Assembly (NCBI GenBank): GCA_030041455.1
Contig: JASHNV010000058.1
Location: 29,606 to 93,605 of the forward strand
Direction: 5' to 3'
Length of the DNA: 64,000 bases
Origin: Spirochaetia bacterium
Lineage (GTDB): Bacteria; Spirochaetota; Spirochaetia; DAHUYW01
The stretch's first letter is position 1, and each line of letters starts with the position of its first letter. The notes under the pieces were generated by a model. That model did no database searches and was not told where the DNA came from. It saw only the letters and a program-made list of their open reading frames with translations. A program made the position numbers and the translations under genes. Below are positions 1 through 9,409 of the stretch, in pieces.

Positions 1-1
1 G

Positions 2-637
2 CTCGCGATTCCGGGCGGCGCGATCGGGATCCTCCTCCTGAACGTCTACCTTGCGGCGGCGTCGTTCGTCGCGCACGAGATCACGAACTACGCGACGCCC
101 TCGTTCAAGGACCTCCAAGCCTATCTGAAATCGGCCTGGAAGGCCGGCCTCACGCTCGGCGTCATCACCTGCGTCCAGATCGGCATCCTCGCGGTCGCGA
201 TGCCCTTTTACCTCCAGCTCGGGGGTCTTCTCGGCATGACCGCGGTCGCCGTGATCTTCTGGATCAGCGTGATCTGGTGGCTAGCGAGCCAATATTACTT
301 CCCGATCCGTACCCGTCTGGATTCGGGCATCAGGAAGATCCTCAGGAAGAGCTTCATCGTCTTCTTCGACAACGCCGGCTTTACGATCGCCGTCGGAATG
401 GGGACCGTCGTCATCCTCGCGCTCTCCGTATTCACCGCGTTCCTGCTCCCGGGCGCGGCGACCGTGCTCATTTGGCACCAGTCGGCGCTGAAGCTCAGGC
501 TCTTGAAGTACGATTACCTCGAAAAGAATCCCGGTGCGAATCGAAAGGACCTTCCCTGGGACGCGCTGCTCGTCGAGGAAAGCGAGAGAGTAGGTCACCG
601 CTCCCTGCGGGGGATGATCTTCCCGTGGAAGGACTGA
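2..637 (+). CDS. Polytopic membrane protein, C-terminal part (truncated by window start; possibly YesL/DUF624-like)
   Basis: Frame 2 is open from the window edge through the listed 200..637 ORF; several hydrophobic helices. Confidence 0.7.
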   Translation, partial: LAIPGGAIGILLLNVYLAAASFVAHEITNYATPSFKDLQAYLKSAWKAGLTLGVITCVQIGILAVAMPFYLQLGGLLGMTAVAVIFWISVIWWLASQYYFPIRTRLDSGIRKILRKSFIVFFDNAGFTIAVGMGTVVILALSVFTAFLLPGAATVLIWHQSALKLRLLKYDYLEKNPGANRKDLPWDALLVEESERVGHRSLRGMIFPWKD

Positions 638-698
638 CCTCGAAGGGGCGCGCGGCGGGGGTTGAGCCCGGCATGGGAAACGGGTATCCTCGCATCCC

Positions 699-1673
699 AT
701 GCACGTCGCGAAGCGCCTCGACCGGCCAGAGCAGGACGCAATCGTCGTCCGGCATCTCTTCAAGCACTACGGTGCCCTCGAAGCCGTCCATGATTTGAAC
801 TTTACCGCGCTCTCGGGCCGGTGCACCGCCTTCCTCGGTCCGAACGGCGCGGGCAAGACCACCACCATCAAGACGCTGTACGGGAAGGCGCGGGCCGACG
901 CTCGGCCCGACACCGAGATCCGGGTCCTCGGCTTTCGGCTGCCGGCCGAAGAGCTCGAAGTAAAATCGCTGATCGGCCTCGTTCCGCAGGACAACAGCCT
1001 CGACGAGGAGCTGAACGTCGAGCAAAACCTCGTTATCTACTCCAAGCTCTACGGGATGCCTATGACGGCCGCGAAGCCCCGCATCGCGGAGCTCCTCGAC
1101 TTCATGGAGCTCTCCGAGAAGGCGCGGAGCCGGGTCAAGGAATTGTCGGGGGGAATGCAGCGCAGGCTCGTCGTCGCGCGGGCGCTCCTCAACAGCCCGC
1201 GCCTCCTCATCCTCGACGAGCCTACCACGGGGCTCGACCCGCAGGTTCGTCACCTGATTTGGGACAGGCTGCGGGCCCTCATGCGCGACGGCGTGACGAT
1301 TCTGCTCTCGACCCACTACATGGACGAGGCCTATCAGATCGCGAACGAGATTATCATCATGGACAAGGGCAGGCTCGTGCTTCAGGGAGAACCGCGCGGT
1401 CTCCTTGCCGGTCACATCGAGAGCTTCGTGCTCGAAGTGAGCGAGCCGGGTTTGCTTGAGTCGCTGCCGCAAGCGCGGCGCGCCGCGGAGGAGGGTACGG
1501 CCTCCGGGCGGCTGCGCCGAGACCGCACCGCCGAGCGCGTTCTTTTCTACTCGTCGGACCTCGCTTCGATCGAGGCGGTCGCGGGAGGGCTTCCGACCGG
1601 AAGCCACTTCGCGCGCCAGACGAATCTGGAAGACCTCTTCCTGAAAACGACCGGAAGGAGCCTCAATGAGTAG
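699..1673 (+). CDS. ABC transporter ATP-binding protein (NodI/DrrA type)
   Basis: Walker A GPNGAGKTT, signature LSGGMQRR, Walker B LLILDEPTTGLDP. Confidence 0.93.
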   Translation: MHVAKRLDRPEQDAIVVRHLFKHYGALEAVHDLNFTALSGRCTAFLGPNGAGKTTTIKTLYGKARADARPDTEIRVLGFRLPAEELEVKSLIGLVPQDNSLDEELNVEQNLVIYSKLYGMPMTAAKPRIAELLDFMELSEKARSRVKELSGGMQRRLVVARALLNSPRLLILDEPTTGLDPQVRHLIWDRLRALMRDGVTILLSTHYMDEAYQIANEIIIMDKGRLVLQGEPRGLLAGHIESFVLEVSEPGLLESLPQARRAAEEGTASGRLRRDRTAERVLFYSSDLASIEAVAGGLPTGSHFARQTNLEDLFLKTTGRSLNE

Positions 1674-2478
1674 CTCGATCGAAACGCGACTGATCTCGCG
1701 CGAGCGGGCCGGAGCGGCGCCGAAGCGGGCCGCGCGGATCGGCGCGGTCTGGTACCGGCACATGAGGGTCTATACGAAGAACATCTTCTCGAACTCGGTT
1801 CCCCCGTTCGTCGAGCCGCTTGTTTTCCTTCTCGGCGTGGGGCTCGGGCTGGGCGCCTTCATCACCCGCATGCAGGGAATGCCCTATGTCCGTTTCCTCG
1901 CGACGGGGCTCCTCATGACCACGGCGATGTTCACGAGCGCCTTCGAGATGACCTTCGGCACCTACATTCGCCTCGTATTCGACAAAATTTACGACGGTAT
2001 GCTCGGCGCGCCCCTGACCGTGGGCGACCTCATGCTCGGCGAGATTCTCTGGTGCGGGACCAAGGGCGCTCTCTTTACGGCGAGCGTCATGATCGTGACG
2101 ACCGCCTTCGGCGCGCTGTCGTTCGGCTTGGTATGGCTCGCCCCGCTCGTCGGGTTCGCTACCGGCGCCATGTTCGCGGTCCTCGCGCTTCTCGTGACCA
2201 CCGTCGTGGACAACATCAACAACTTCAACTTCTTCTTCTCGGGACTGATCTCGCCGATGTTCTTCTTCTCGGGGGTGGTTTTCCCGCTCGGCAACCTGCC
2301 GGGATGGCTGAGGGTCGTGGCGGAGTTCCTGCCCCTCACGCATCCGGTGCGGCTGGTCCGGGGCATCGACCAGGGCTTGAGTCCGGTGAACGCCTGGGAC
2401 GGGGCGTACATCGTCGTCTTCGTTGCCGGGATAGGCGCGCTCGCCGTCGCGAGGATCCGAAAGCGTCTGATCGACTGA
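1666..2478 (+). CDS. ABC-2 type transporter permease (NodJ/DrrB type)
   Basis: 8-nt overlap with the ATPase gene; six hydrophobic segments typical of ABC-2 permeases. Confidence 0.9.
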   Translation: MSSSIETRLISRERAGAAPKRAARIGAVWYRHMRVYTKNIFSNSVPPFVEPLVFLLGVGLGLGAFITRMQGMPYVRFLATGLLMTTAMFTSAFEMTFGTYIRLVFDKIYDGMLGAPLTVGDLMLGEILWCGTKGALFTASVMIVTTAFGALSFGLVWLAPLVGFATGAMFAVLALLVTTVVDNINNFNFFFSGLISPMFFFSGVVFPLGNLPGWLRVVAEFLPLTHPVRLVRGIDQGLSPVNAWDGAYIVVFVAGIGALAVARIRKRLID

Positions 2479-2527
2479 CCCGGACGGGTGTCTCGGAGGC
2501 TGACGGTAGGCGCGGGAGCGAGGAGAG

Positions 2528-2553
2528 GCGCCGGCCGCGCGGGCGGCCGGCGC
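2528..2553. terminator. Perfect 11-bp GC hairpin between convergent genes (possible bidirectional terminator without U-tract)
   Basis: GCGCCGGCCGC-GCGG-GCGGCCGGCGC. Confidence 0.5.
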
Positions 2554-2559
2554 GCAGTG

Positions 2560-3951
2560 CTATTTCAGCAGCCCCGCGGCGGACTGGAACATGGCGTTCA
2601 CCTGAGCGCGCGAGATGAGGAGATCGGCGACGCCGTCCCGGAAGGCCGCGAAGAAGTCGCGATTGTACGGCACGAAGTATTCCTGATACTCTCCCTTACC
2701 TTTCGAAAGGCGGAAGGTGACGGTAGTCACGGGGTTGAAAGGAATGAGCGGATTCGGATTCGGCGCGTCGGCGAGGAGGCCGATGACCGACTGGTAGAAC
2801 CCCTTGAACTTGCCCTCCTCGATCGTCTTGCCGTCGAGGTAGTAGGTCGTCTGGGTCTGCGCGTTGCCGCTTGCGTCTTTCGCGCCGCCCCGGGTCCGAA
2901 CGATCTTCGCCTCGTACTGCGTACCCGGCTCGGAGATCGTGAACCCGTCGACGTCCTCGATGTTCGGTATGAGAAGGAACTTGTCCTCCAGGCCGAACGC
3001 GCTCGCGCCTTGAATGCCGCTCACGTCGGTCTTGTCGATCGTAAAGACCGAGGGCTCCCCCGCAAGCTTTGCGTACTCGGTACCGTCGGGCAGCGTGTTG
3101 CCGAGATCGAGATCGATCTCGTGGGACTTCTTGTCCCTGAGCTCGAACTCGAGAACCGGCGGCTGAAGTCCGTACTTCGCGAGATTTCTCGGACTATCGT
3201 CAACGAACTTTTGGATCTGGAAGTAGTTAGGATACTGCTCGAAGAGCTTCTCAAAGTTCTCGCTGTCGACGGGTCGGGGAACGGGGTAGGGCTTCACGAG
3301 CTTCATGGTCGCGAAGGAAACGAACGACATATCATCGCCTTTCACAAGCGGCTCGATCTCGATGTTCCGTCCTCCGCCGACGATTCTCACGTACGTGAGG
3401 CTCTTCGTGTCGACCTGGGGGAGAACCTTGTTCCGGAGTTCGTCGATCGAGGAGAGGAGCGGATCGACGCTGTAGCCGAGGACGGTATAGACGGCTTTGT
3501 CGCCCTCCTTCATCACGTAGTACGCCGACCCCTCGACGGTCTTGTTGCCGATGAGGATGCGGACTTTCGTTCCATCGGAGAGCGAGACTTCCGCCGTAGC
3601 CTGAGGCGGGTCGAGGCCGTATTGGGAGAGGTCGGTCGGGTCGGCGTCGACAAGCCGCTCGGCGTCAAGCTTCGAGAGATTGCCGGCGATATTTCTCAGC
3701 GTAACGCTGTCCCAGTCGAACGGCTGCGGATAGTCGACGGTCCAGCCCGCGCCTTGCTTCGAGAGTCGAATCGTGGTGCCGCCGTGCCTGAGGGTGACCA
3801 GGGTGATCTTGTTTTCGTCGACCTTCGACACCACGATCGTCGGTCCGGACGTCGTCGGCGCCTTCTTCGGAAGCGCCTTCACGACGTAGAAGCCGACCAC
3901 GAGCACGACCAGGACGGCGCCGAATACGATGAGCGAAGTCGAGCGCTTCAC
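2560..3951 (-). CDS. DUF4340 domain-containing protein, Gld cluster associated
   Basis: GTG start VKRSTSLIVFGAVLVVLVV with one N-terminal TM; 4-nt overlap with upstream GldG-like gene. Confidence 0.8.
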   Translation of the reverse strand: MKRSTSLIVFGAVLVVLVVGFYVVKALPKKAPTTSGPTIVVSKVDENKITLVTLRHGGTTIRLSKQGAGWTVDYPQPFDWDSVTLRNIAGNLSKLDAERLVDADPTDLSQYGLDPPQATAEVSLSDGTKVRILIGNKTVEGSAYYVMKEGDKAVYTVLGYSVDPLLSSIDELRNKVLPQVDTKSLTYVRIVGGGRNIEIEPLVKGDDMSFVSFATMKLVKPYPVPRPVDSENFEKLFEQYPNYFQIQKFVDDSPRNLAKYGLQPPVLEFELRDKKSHEIDLDLGNTLPDGTEYAKLAGEPSVFTIDKTDVSGIQGASAFGLEDKFLLIPNIEDVDGFTISEPGTQYEAKIVRTRGGAKDASGNAQTQTTYYLDGKTIEEGKFKGFYQSVIGLLADAPNPNPLIPFNPVTTVTFRLSKGKGEYQEYFVPYNRDFFAAFRDGVADLLISRAQVNAMFQSAAGLLK

Positions 3952-5393
3952 AGATGCCTCCTGCGAAGCCAGGTCACGAGACCTACGGCGAGAATGACGC
4001 CCGGAATGAGAATGACGACGATCGCCATGAACACGTAAATGAGGAGCGCCGACATTTGGAGGGGAAGCTGGTAGAGGCTCTTCGACTCGATGTTGATCGA
4101 GTTCGGCTGGCTCGTGACCCACTGGACCGCCCCGAGAAAGAACTCGACGTTTCCCTTGATCGTGCCGTAGGGAAAGATGGATCCGAGGAACTGACCGCTT
4201 CCGCCGACCACGAGCCTGAAGCCTCCGTTGGGCTTGTCGCTCGTCGGTCCCTCCTCGATCGAGTCCGCGAGATTCGCCGGGCCCGGGATATCGCTTGCGA
4301 TCCTGGTCGGGACGCCGTTGGAAAGGTCGACCCGCACGAAGGAGTTGCTCGAGCTCGTGAGGAGCGGCTTGATCTCAAGATCGCGCCTTCTCACTTCGAG
4401 CGTCTTCACCGCCATGGATTGCGGCACGATCATGGTGAGATTGCTGCCGGTCACCCCTTTGAGGATGTCGCTCGTGCCGAGAGCCGGGATGATCATGAGG
4501 GGGTTGCCCACGAAATGGCTCTTGTCGCTCTCGACGACGAGGCCGTATTGAAGCGCCACGCCGAAGCTGGACAGGAGGTCGTTGAAGCCGGAAAGCGGCT
4601 TGTTGGTAAGGTCGAAAAAGAAGAGAGCTCGCCCGTCGTGATTCTCGATGTAGTCGAGGAGCTTCGACTCTTCGTCCTTGGAAAGGTCGAACTTCGGCGA
4701 AAGCACCACGACCGCCGAGGCATCCGAGGGCACCGACGGGTCGGTGAGCAGGTTGAGCGTCTTGATCGCATAGTTGCTTTGCTGAAGCGTCTCGGCAAGC
4801 TGAAGCGTCTCGAGCGTGTCCTCGCCGTCCCCGGTGAGCTCGTAGAGGACCGGAGTCTTCCCGGAGCTCACGTAGGCGAGCGCGCCGGTGATCTTCTGCT
4901 CGGCGGTGAAGCCCATGACCTGAGGCTGGCCCTGCTCGGAGTAGCTGATGTCGTAGAGGTCGTAGGGGTTGAGCACCCGGGTGTAATCGCCCGACGTGAT
5001 GATGAGGCTGCCCTCCGGAATGCCCTTGTTGTTCGCGTTGTATTTCGACACGAGCCCGGGGTTCTTGTCCGGATCGACGTAGACGACGTGAATCTTGCCG
5101 GTAAGTCGCTGGTATTTGGTGAGGACATCGACGACGTCCTGATTCTCTTGACCGGTGCGGTACAGCGCGTAGATCGTGACGTCGCGGGTGAGGCCCTTCG
5201 CGAGGGTCTTCGTCTGGGCCGAAAGGGAGTAGAGCTTGTTGTGGGTCATGTCCGCTTCGGCGGGAATTTGCTGCACGATGAGATTGACGATGACGAGTCC
5301 CACGAGAACCGCCAACGTCACGACGGCCGCATAGCCGCCATAACGTACCTTCTTGCTTTTGAAGATCTCGAGAATGGTATTCATGGTGACCAT
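3948..5393 (-). CDS. GldG-like ABC transport auxiliary protein
   Basis: N- and C-terminal TMs; MTHNKLYSLSAQTKTLAKGLTRDVTIYALY motif typical of the GldG family. Confidence 0.87.
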   Translation of the reverse strand: MVTMNTILEIFKSKKVRYGGYAAVVTLAVLVGLVIVNLIVQQIPAEADMTHNKLYSLSAQTKTLAKGLTRDVTIYALYRTGQENQDVVDVLTKYQRLTGKIHVVYVDPDKNPGLVSKYNANNKGIPEGSLIITSGDYTRVLNPYDLYDISYSEQGQPQVMGFTAEQKITGALAYVSSGKTPVLYELTGDGEDTLETLQLAETLQQSNYAIKTLNLLTDPSVPSDASAVVVLSPKFDLSKDEESKLLDYIENHDGRALFFFDLTNKPLSGFNDLLSSFGVALQYGLVVESDKSHFVGNPLMIIPALGTSDILKGVTGSNLTMIVPQSMAVKTLEVRRRDLEIKPLLTSSSNSFVRVDLSNGVPTRIASDIPGPANLADSIEEGPTSDKPNGGFRLVVGGSGQFLGSIFPYGTIKGNVEFFLGAVQWVTSQPNSINIESKSLYQLPLQMSALLIYVFMAIVVILIPGVILAVGLVTWLRRRHL

Positions 5394-5397
5394 CTGG

Positions 5398-6261
5398 TTA
5401 GCTCCAACGCCGCTTTTCGATCAGGCGTATTGTCATGAACAGGAAGAACGCGCTGAAGGAGAGATAGTAAACGACCGAATCGAGTTTCAGGAGCCCGCGA
5501 GTGAAGTCCTGATAGCGCTTGAGGAGGGAAAACCAGGCGAGGACGTTCCCGATGAACCCGGTGAAGACCGAGTTGTCGAACAGGACGAGAAGCACGATGA
5601 TGATGGCTCCGAGCAGGACTACCGCGCCTCCCAGATAGAGACTCTTGGTCGAAAAGTAGATCCAGACCGCGACGCCGACGGCGATCGCCGCGGCGAAAAC
5701 GAGGCCGGAGGTGGAATCGGTCGGGACGCCGTTCTGTATCGCGTCCATGATCCAGAAGATGAGCAGCGCGGCGAACGTCACGATCGCCGAGACGACCTGG
5801 TTCTCGGTCGTCGCCGAGACGAAGATGCCGACCGCGATGAAGGAGCAGCCGACGAGCAGGAAGCCGATGTAGCCGCCGATCGTGGCCGACGTGTCGAGAT
5901 CGCCGAAGATCGCGATGACGACCGCGTAAAGGATCGTGATCGCCATGGTAACCACGAACACGAAAAGGGCGGCAAGGTATTTCCCGAGGACGATCTCCGT
6001 GATCTTTATCGGGCTCGTGAGCAGGAGCTGGTCGGTCCTCATCCGCATTTCCTCGGTGAGGAGGCGCATCGTGAGGACCGGCACCGCGAGGAGGAACATG
6101 AAGAGGATGCTCCCGAGGAAGCCGGTGAACTGTGAGCTGAGGGAGACGAGGTTTCCGAAGGCAAAAAGGACGCCGCCCACGAGCAGGAAAAGACTCATGA
6201 AGATGTACCCGGAAGGCGTTTGATAGTAGGCCCGAAGCTCACGTTTGAAGATTGCGAGCAT
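5398..6261 (-). CDS. ABC transporter permease (GldF-like)
   Basis: MLAIFKRELRAYYQTPSGYIFMSLFLL; PVLTMRLLTEEMRMRTDQLLLTSP motif. Confidence 0.9.
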   Translation of the reverse strand: MLAIFKRELRAYYQTPSGYIFMSLFLLVGGVLFAFGNLVSLSSQFTGFLGSILFMFLLAVPVLTMRLLTEEMRMRTDQLLLTSPIKITEIVLGKYLAALFVFVVTMAITILYAVVIAIFGDLDTSATIGGYIGFLLVGCSFIAVGIFVSATTENQVVSAIVTFAALLIFWIMDAIQNGVPTDSTSGLVFAAAIAVGVAVWIYFSTKSLYLGGAVVLLGAIIIVLLVLFDNSVFTGFIGNVLAWFSLLKRYQDFTRGLLKLDSVVYYLSFSAFFLFMTIRLIEKRRWS

Positions 6262-6264
6262 TTG

Positions 6265-7212
6265 TTAGGATACCTCCTGTTCGGTGGTGGTAAGCTGGAG
6301 GAAAATGTCCTCGAGCGACAGGTCCATGGGCCTCATGATGAGGATGGGATGCCCGGCCTTGCTCATTGCGAGGAAAACCTCCCGGCGAAGATCCTTCTCC
6401 TGCTCGGCCTCGAGCAGCACGTCCACCGCGCTCTCCTCGGTCGATTTCTGAACCTGGACGTCGCGGACGCCGGGAATCGCCTGCAGCGCGGATTTGACCT
6501 CGCGCGCCGGACCGTCGATCCGCAGCGACAGGCGGCTCTTCCCGGAGAGGCGGTGGGAGAGGTTCTTCGGAGTGTCGGTCGCGACGATCTTACCCCGATT
6601 GATGATGAGCACTCGCTCGCAGACGGCGCTCACCTCGGGAAGGATGTGCGAGCTCAGCACGACGGTGTGCTCCTTGCCGAGCGATTTGATGAGGTTTCGA
6701 ATCTCGATGATCTCCTTCGGGTCCAAGCCGATCGTAGGCTCATCGAGGATGAGGAGCGGCGGATTGCCGATGAGCGCCTGGGCGAGGCCCACGCGCTGCT
6801 TGAATCCCTTGGAGAGATTCTTGATGAGGCGCTTGCGCACGTCCCCGATCCGCACGACGTCGAGCACCTTCTCGAGGCTCGAGCGGAAATCCGCCTTCGC
6901 AGTGCCCTTAATTTCGCCTACGAAGTTCAAATACTCGATGACCGTCATGTCCGGATAGAGCGGCGGGAGCTCCGGGAGGTAGCCGATCTTTTTCTTGACC
7001 TCTTCCGGGCGCTCGAGCACGTCGAGGCCGTCGACGAAGATCTTCCCGTCGCTCGCCGAAAGGTACCCCGTGATGATGTTCATCGTCGTGGATTTGCCGG
7101 CCCCGTTCGGTCCGAGGAAGCCGAGGATCTCGCCCTTCTCGGTGCTGAAGGTGAGATTGTCAATTGCTACATGCCGGCCGTAGCGCTTGGTCAAATTTTC
7201 CGCACGTATCAA
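6265..7212 (-). CDS. ABC transporter ATP-binding protein (GldA-like)
   Basis: GPNGAGKST, LSKGFKQRVGLAQAL, LLILDEPTIGLDP. Confidence 0.93.
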   Translation of the reverse strand: MIRAENLTKRYGRHVAIDNLTFSTEKGEILGFLGPNGAGKSTTMNIITGYLSASDGKIFVDGLDVLERPEEVKKKIGYLPELPPLYPDMTVIEYLNFVGEIKGTAKADFRSSLEKVLDVVRIGDVRKRLIKNLSKGFKQRVGLAQALIGNPPLLILDEPTIGLDPKEIIEIRNLIKSLGKEHTVVLSSHILPEVSAVCERVLIINRGKIVATDTPKNLSHRLSGKSRLSLRIDGPAREVKSALQAIPGVRDVQVQKSTEESAVDVLLEAEQEKDLRREVFLAMSKAGHPILIMRPMDLSLEDIFLQLTTTEQEVS

Positions 7213-7321
7213 TCCTTACGCCTCCTGCATTTGGTGATTTCACCCAGGATACCCGGAGGCGCTCGGAGGTGTCAAGGCAACTCGATCGTGCGTCGTGGAG
7301 CGAGTCCCGGAATCCGCGCGC

Positions 7322-7819
7322 TCAGGCGTCCGGCCGGGGGACAGCGAGAGCTCCAAGGGCAATCGCCTTCGCCGCCGCTTCGTAGACGCGCTTGATCGGG
7401 ACCTTCGCCTCGCGGGCGAGGCGTCTGCAGTCCTCATACTCCGGCGAGAGCTGGACGGACTCGCCCCGGAAGAAGCCCTCCTTCACGGAGACGCTTCCCC
7501 ACTCGGTCTGAACGGCGAAGAAGCGTCGCTCGAGGCGATGCATCGTGACCGGGTAATAGCGCACGCCGAGCGTCGTCGTCTCCCGGAAGACGACTTCTTT
7601 CACCCTATCGAGGAGACCGGCTTCGCAGAGAACCTGAAGCAACGCGCCGGGCCGGTTCTTCTTCATGTAGACCGGCGTGTAGAACGCGTCGTTCACGCCG
7701 ATCTCGAAGAGACGCTCGAGGACATAGCCGAGCAGCGTCGCGGGAGCGTCGTCAAGGTTGACCTCGACCTTCAGCATCCGCTTGTCGACATGCTCGCCCA
7801 GGTCGGAGGCGGGAGCCAT
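7322..7819 (-). CDS. larC2: LarC C-terminal domain (LarC2), nickel-pincer cofactor biosynthesis
   Basis: VEVNLDDAPATLLGYVLERLFEIGVNDAFYTPVYMKKNRPG; same frame as LarC1, directly after its TAG. Confidence 0.87.
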   Translation of the reverse strand: MAPASDLGEHVDKRMLKVEVNLDDAPATLLGYVLERLFEIGVNDAFYTPVYMKKNRPGALLQVLCEAGLLDRVKEVVFRETTTLGVRYYPVTMHRLERRFFAVQTEWGSVSVKEGFFRGESVQLSPEYEDCRRLAREAKVPIKRVYEAAAKAIALGALAVPRPDA

Positions 7820-8632
7820 CTACTTCGCGCCCGCGGCCGGGGTACCGAGAACCGCGCGCAGAACGTTCGGGTGGGTCGCGTAGTCCCGGTTTCCGGCGCC
7901 GTAGCCGACGGCTTCGACGGTCATGGAGGGAAGCGGGCCGCGCTCGGAGGCGAACGTGGCGAGGAAGGCGGCTCCGGTCGGCGTGGTGATCTCGCCCTCC
8001 ACGGCGCTCGCCCGAATCGGGTAGCTCCTGAGAAGCTCGAGCGTCGCGGGCGCCGGAACCGGATAGAGTCCGTGCATCGTTCGGACCATGCCCGTCCCTA
8101 GGGGCACCGGCGATGCGACGACCCGCTCGATTCGCAGGGCGCCGAGGAGGATCGACGCGCAGACGATGTCGACGATCGAGTCGATCGCGCCGATCTCGTG
8201 GAAATGAACCTGCTCGAGCGGGATTCCGTGGATCTTTGCCTCGGCTTTCCCGAGGGAGGTGAAGACGGCGACCGCCCGCTCGCAGGCGGCATCCTCCAAC
8301 CGCGCCGAACGGATGAGCTCGACGATCTCGCCGTACCCGCGAGGCTCGTGATCATGGGGGTGATCATGGGGGTGATGGCGCTCCTCGTGACGGTCGCGGG
8401 ACTCCGCTCCTTGAGGCAACTGTCCAGCGGCGGGTCGAACGTCGAACTTCAGCGCGGACACGCCGGTCTTCACCACCCGATCCCAGCCGAGGGAATACTC
8501 CGAGGAGAGTCCGAGCTTCGCAAGCTCGCGCTCGAGGGCGGCGACATCCGCCCCGAGATCCGCGAGCGCCGCGACGGTCATGTCGCCGCTGATGCCCGCA
8601 AAGCAGTCGAGGTACAGTATTCGCTCACTCAT
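7820..8632 (-). CDS. larC1: LarC N-terminal domain (LarC1)
   Basis: MSERILYLDCFAGISGDMTVAALADLG; His-rich HHPHDHPHDHE loop. Confidence 0.88.
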   Translation of the reverse strand: MSERILYLDCFAGISGDMTVAALADLGADVAALERELAKLGLSSEYSLGWDRVVKTGVSALKFDVRPAAGQLPQGAESRDRHEERHHPHDHPHDHEPRGYGEIVELIRSARLEDAACERAVAVFTSLGKAEAKIHGIPLEQVHFHEIGAIDSIVDIVCASILLGALRIERVVASPVPLGTGMVRTMHGLYPVPAPATLELLRSYPIRASAVEGEITTPTGAAFLATFASERGPLPSMTVEAVGYGAGNRDYATHPNVLRAVLGTPAAGAK

Positions 8633-9401
8633 CCGCCACTCCGCTTCGCTCAAGGGCGAGCCTGCATATCGAGGCGGCGATATAGCCGCCTCCGAAGCCG
8701 TTGTCGATGTTCACGACGCTGACCCCCGGCGCGCAGGCGTTCAGCATCGTGAGGAGCCCGGCGAGCCCGCCGAAGCTCGCGCCGTAGCCCACGCTCGTCG
8801 GAACCGCGATGACGGGACGGGAGACAAGGCCCGCGACCACTCCGGGAAGCGCGCCCTCCATTCCGGCGACCACCACGGACGCGACGGCGCCCGCCACCGT
8901 CGGAAGCGACTGGAACAGGCGATGGATTCCCGCGACCCCGACGTCGCGGACTCGAATTGCCCGGTAGCCGAGCGCCTCGACGGTGGCGGCGGCCTCCTCG
9001 GCGACCGGCTGATCGAGGGTGCCCGCGCTCACGATCGCGACGTACTCCTCGCGCCCCCGCGGGGATTCGCCGGATCGAGCCCACGACAGAAGCCTTCCCG
9101 CCTCATGGTAGACGGCGTCGGGAGCGGCCCGCCTGACGTGCGCGGCGGCCTCGGGGGAGACGCGGGTAGCGAGCACCCGGCGGGAGCGCTCCATGAGGCC
9201 CGTGAAAAGCGCAAGGAGCTGCTCGGCCGTCTTGCCCTGGCCGTAGACGACCTCGGCGACTCCGGTCCGGCGCTCGCGGTCGAGGTCGATCTTCGCGAAC
9301 TCGAGCTCCTTGACCGGCTGAAGGAGCTTGAGCGCCGCGTCGACGGAAAGCTTCCCGTCGCGCACCTCCGCGAGGATTCGATCGAGCTCGACCATCCCCA
9401 C
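8625..9401 (-). CDS. larB: LarB, pyridinium-3,5-biscarboxylate mononucleotide synthase (PurE-like)
   Basis: RRTGVAEVVYGQGKTAEQLLAL and YGASFGGLAGLLTMLNACAPGVSVVNIDNGFGGG motifs. Confidence 0.9.
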   Translation of the reverse strand: MGMVELDRILAEVRDGKLSVDAALKLLQPVKELEFAKIDLDRERRTGVAEVVYGQGKTAEQLLALFTGLMERSRRVLATRVSPEAAAHVRRAAPDAVYHEAGRLLSWARSGESPRGREEYVAIVSAGTLDQPVAEEAAATVEALGYRAIRVRDVGVAGIHRLFQSLPTVAGAVASVVVAGMEGALPGVVAGLVSRPVIAVPTSVGYGASFGGLAGLLTMLNACAPGVSVVNIDNGFGGGYIAASICRLALERSGVADE

Positions 9402-9409
9402 GTCCTCCG

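Noticed and set aside
2528-2553. Long GC palindrome considered as a recombination or replication site
   Set aside because: Position between two convergent gene ends is most simply explained as a transcriptional terminator
2488-4038. Long plus-strand ORF (516 aa) opposite the DUF4340 gene
   Set aside because: Antisense shadow of a real gene in high-GC DNA; Arg/Glu/Val-rich with no domain, while the minus frame has TM and operon context
8325-8400. Short tandem repeat considered as a CRISPR or mobile-element signal
   Set aside because: Only about 2.5 copies of a 12-mer, inside larC1 and encoding its His-rich loop
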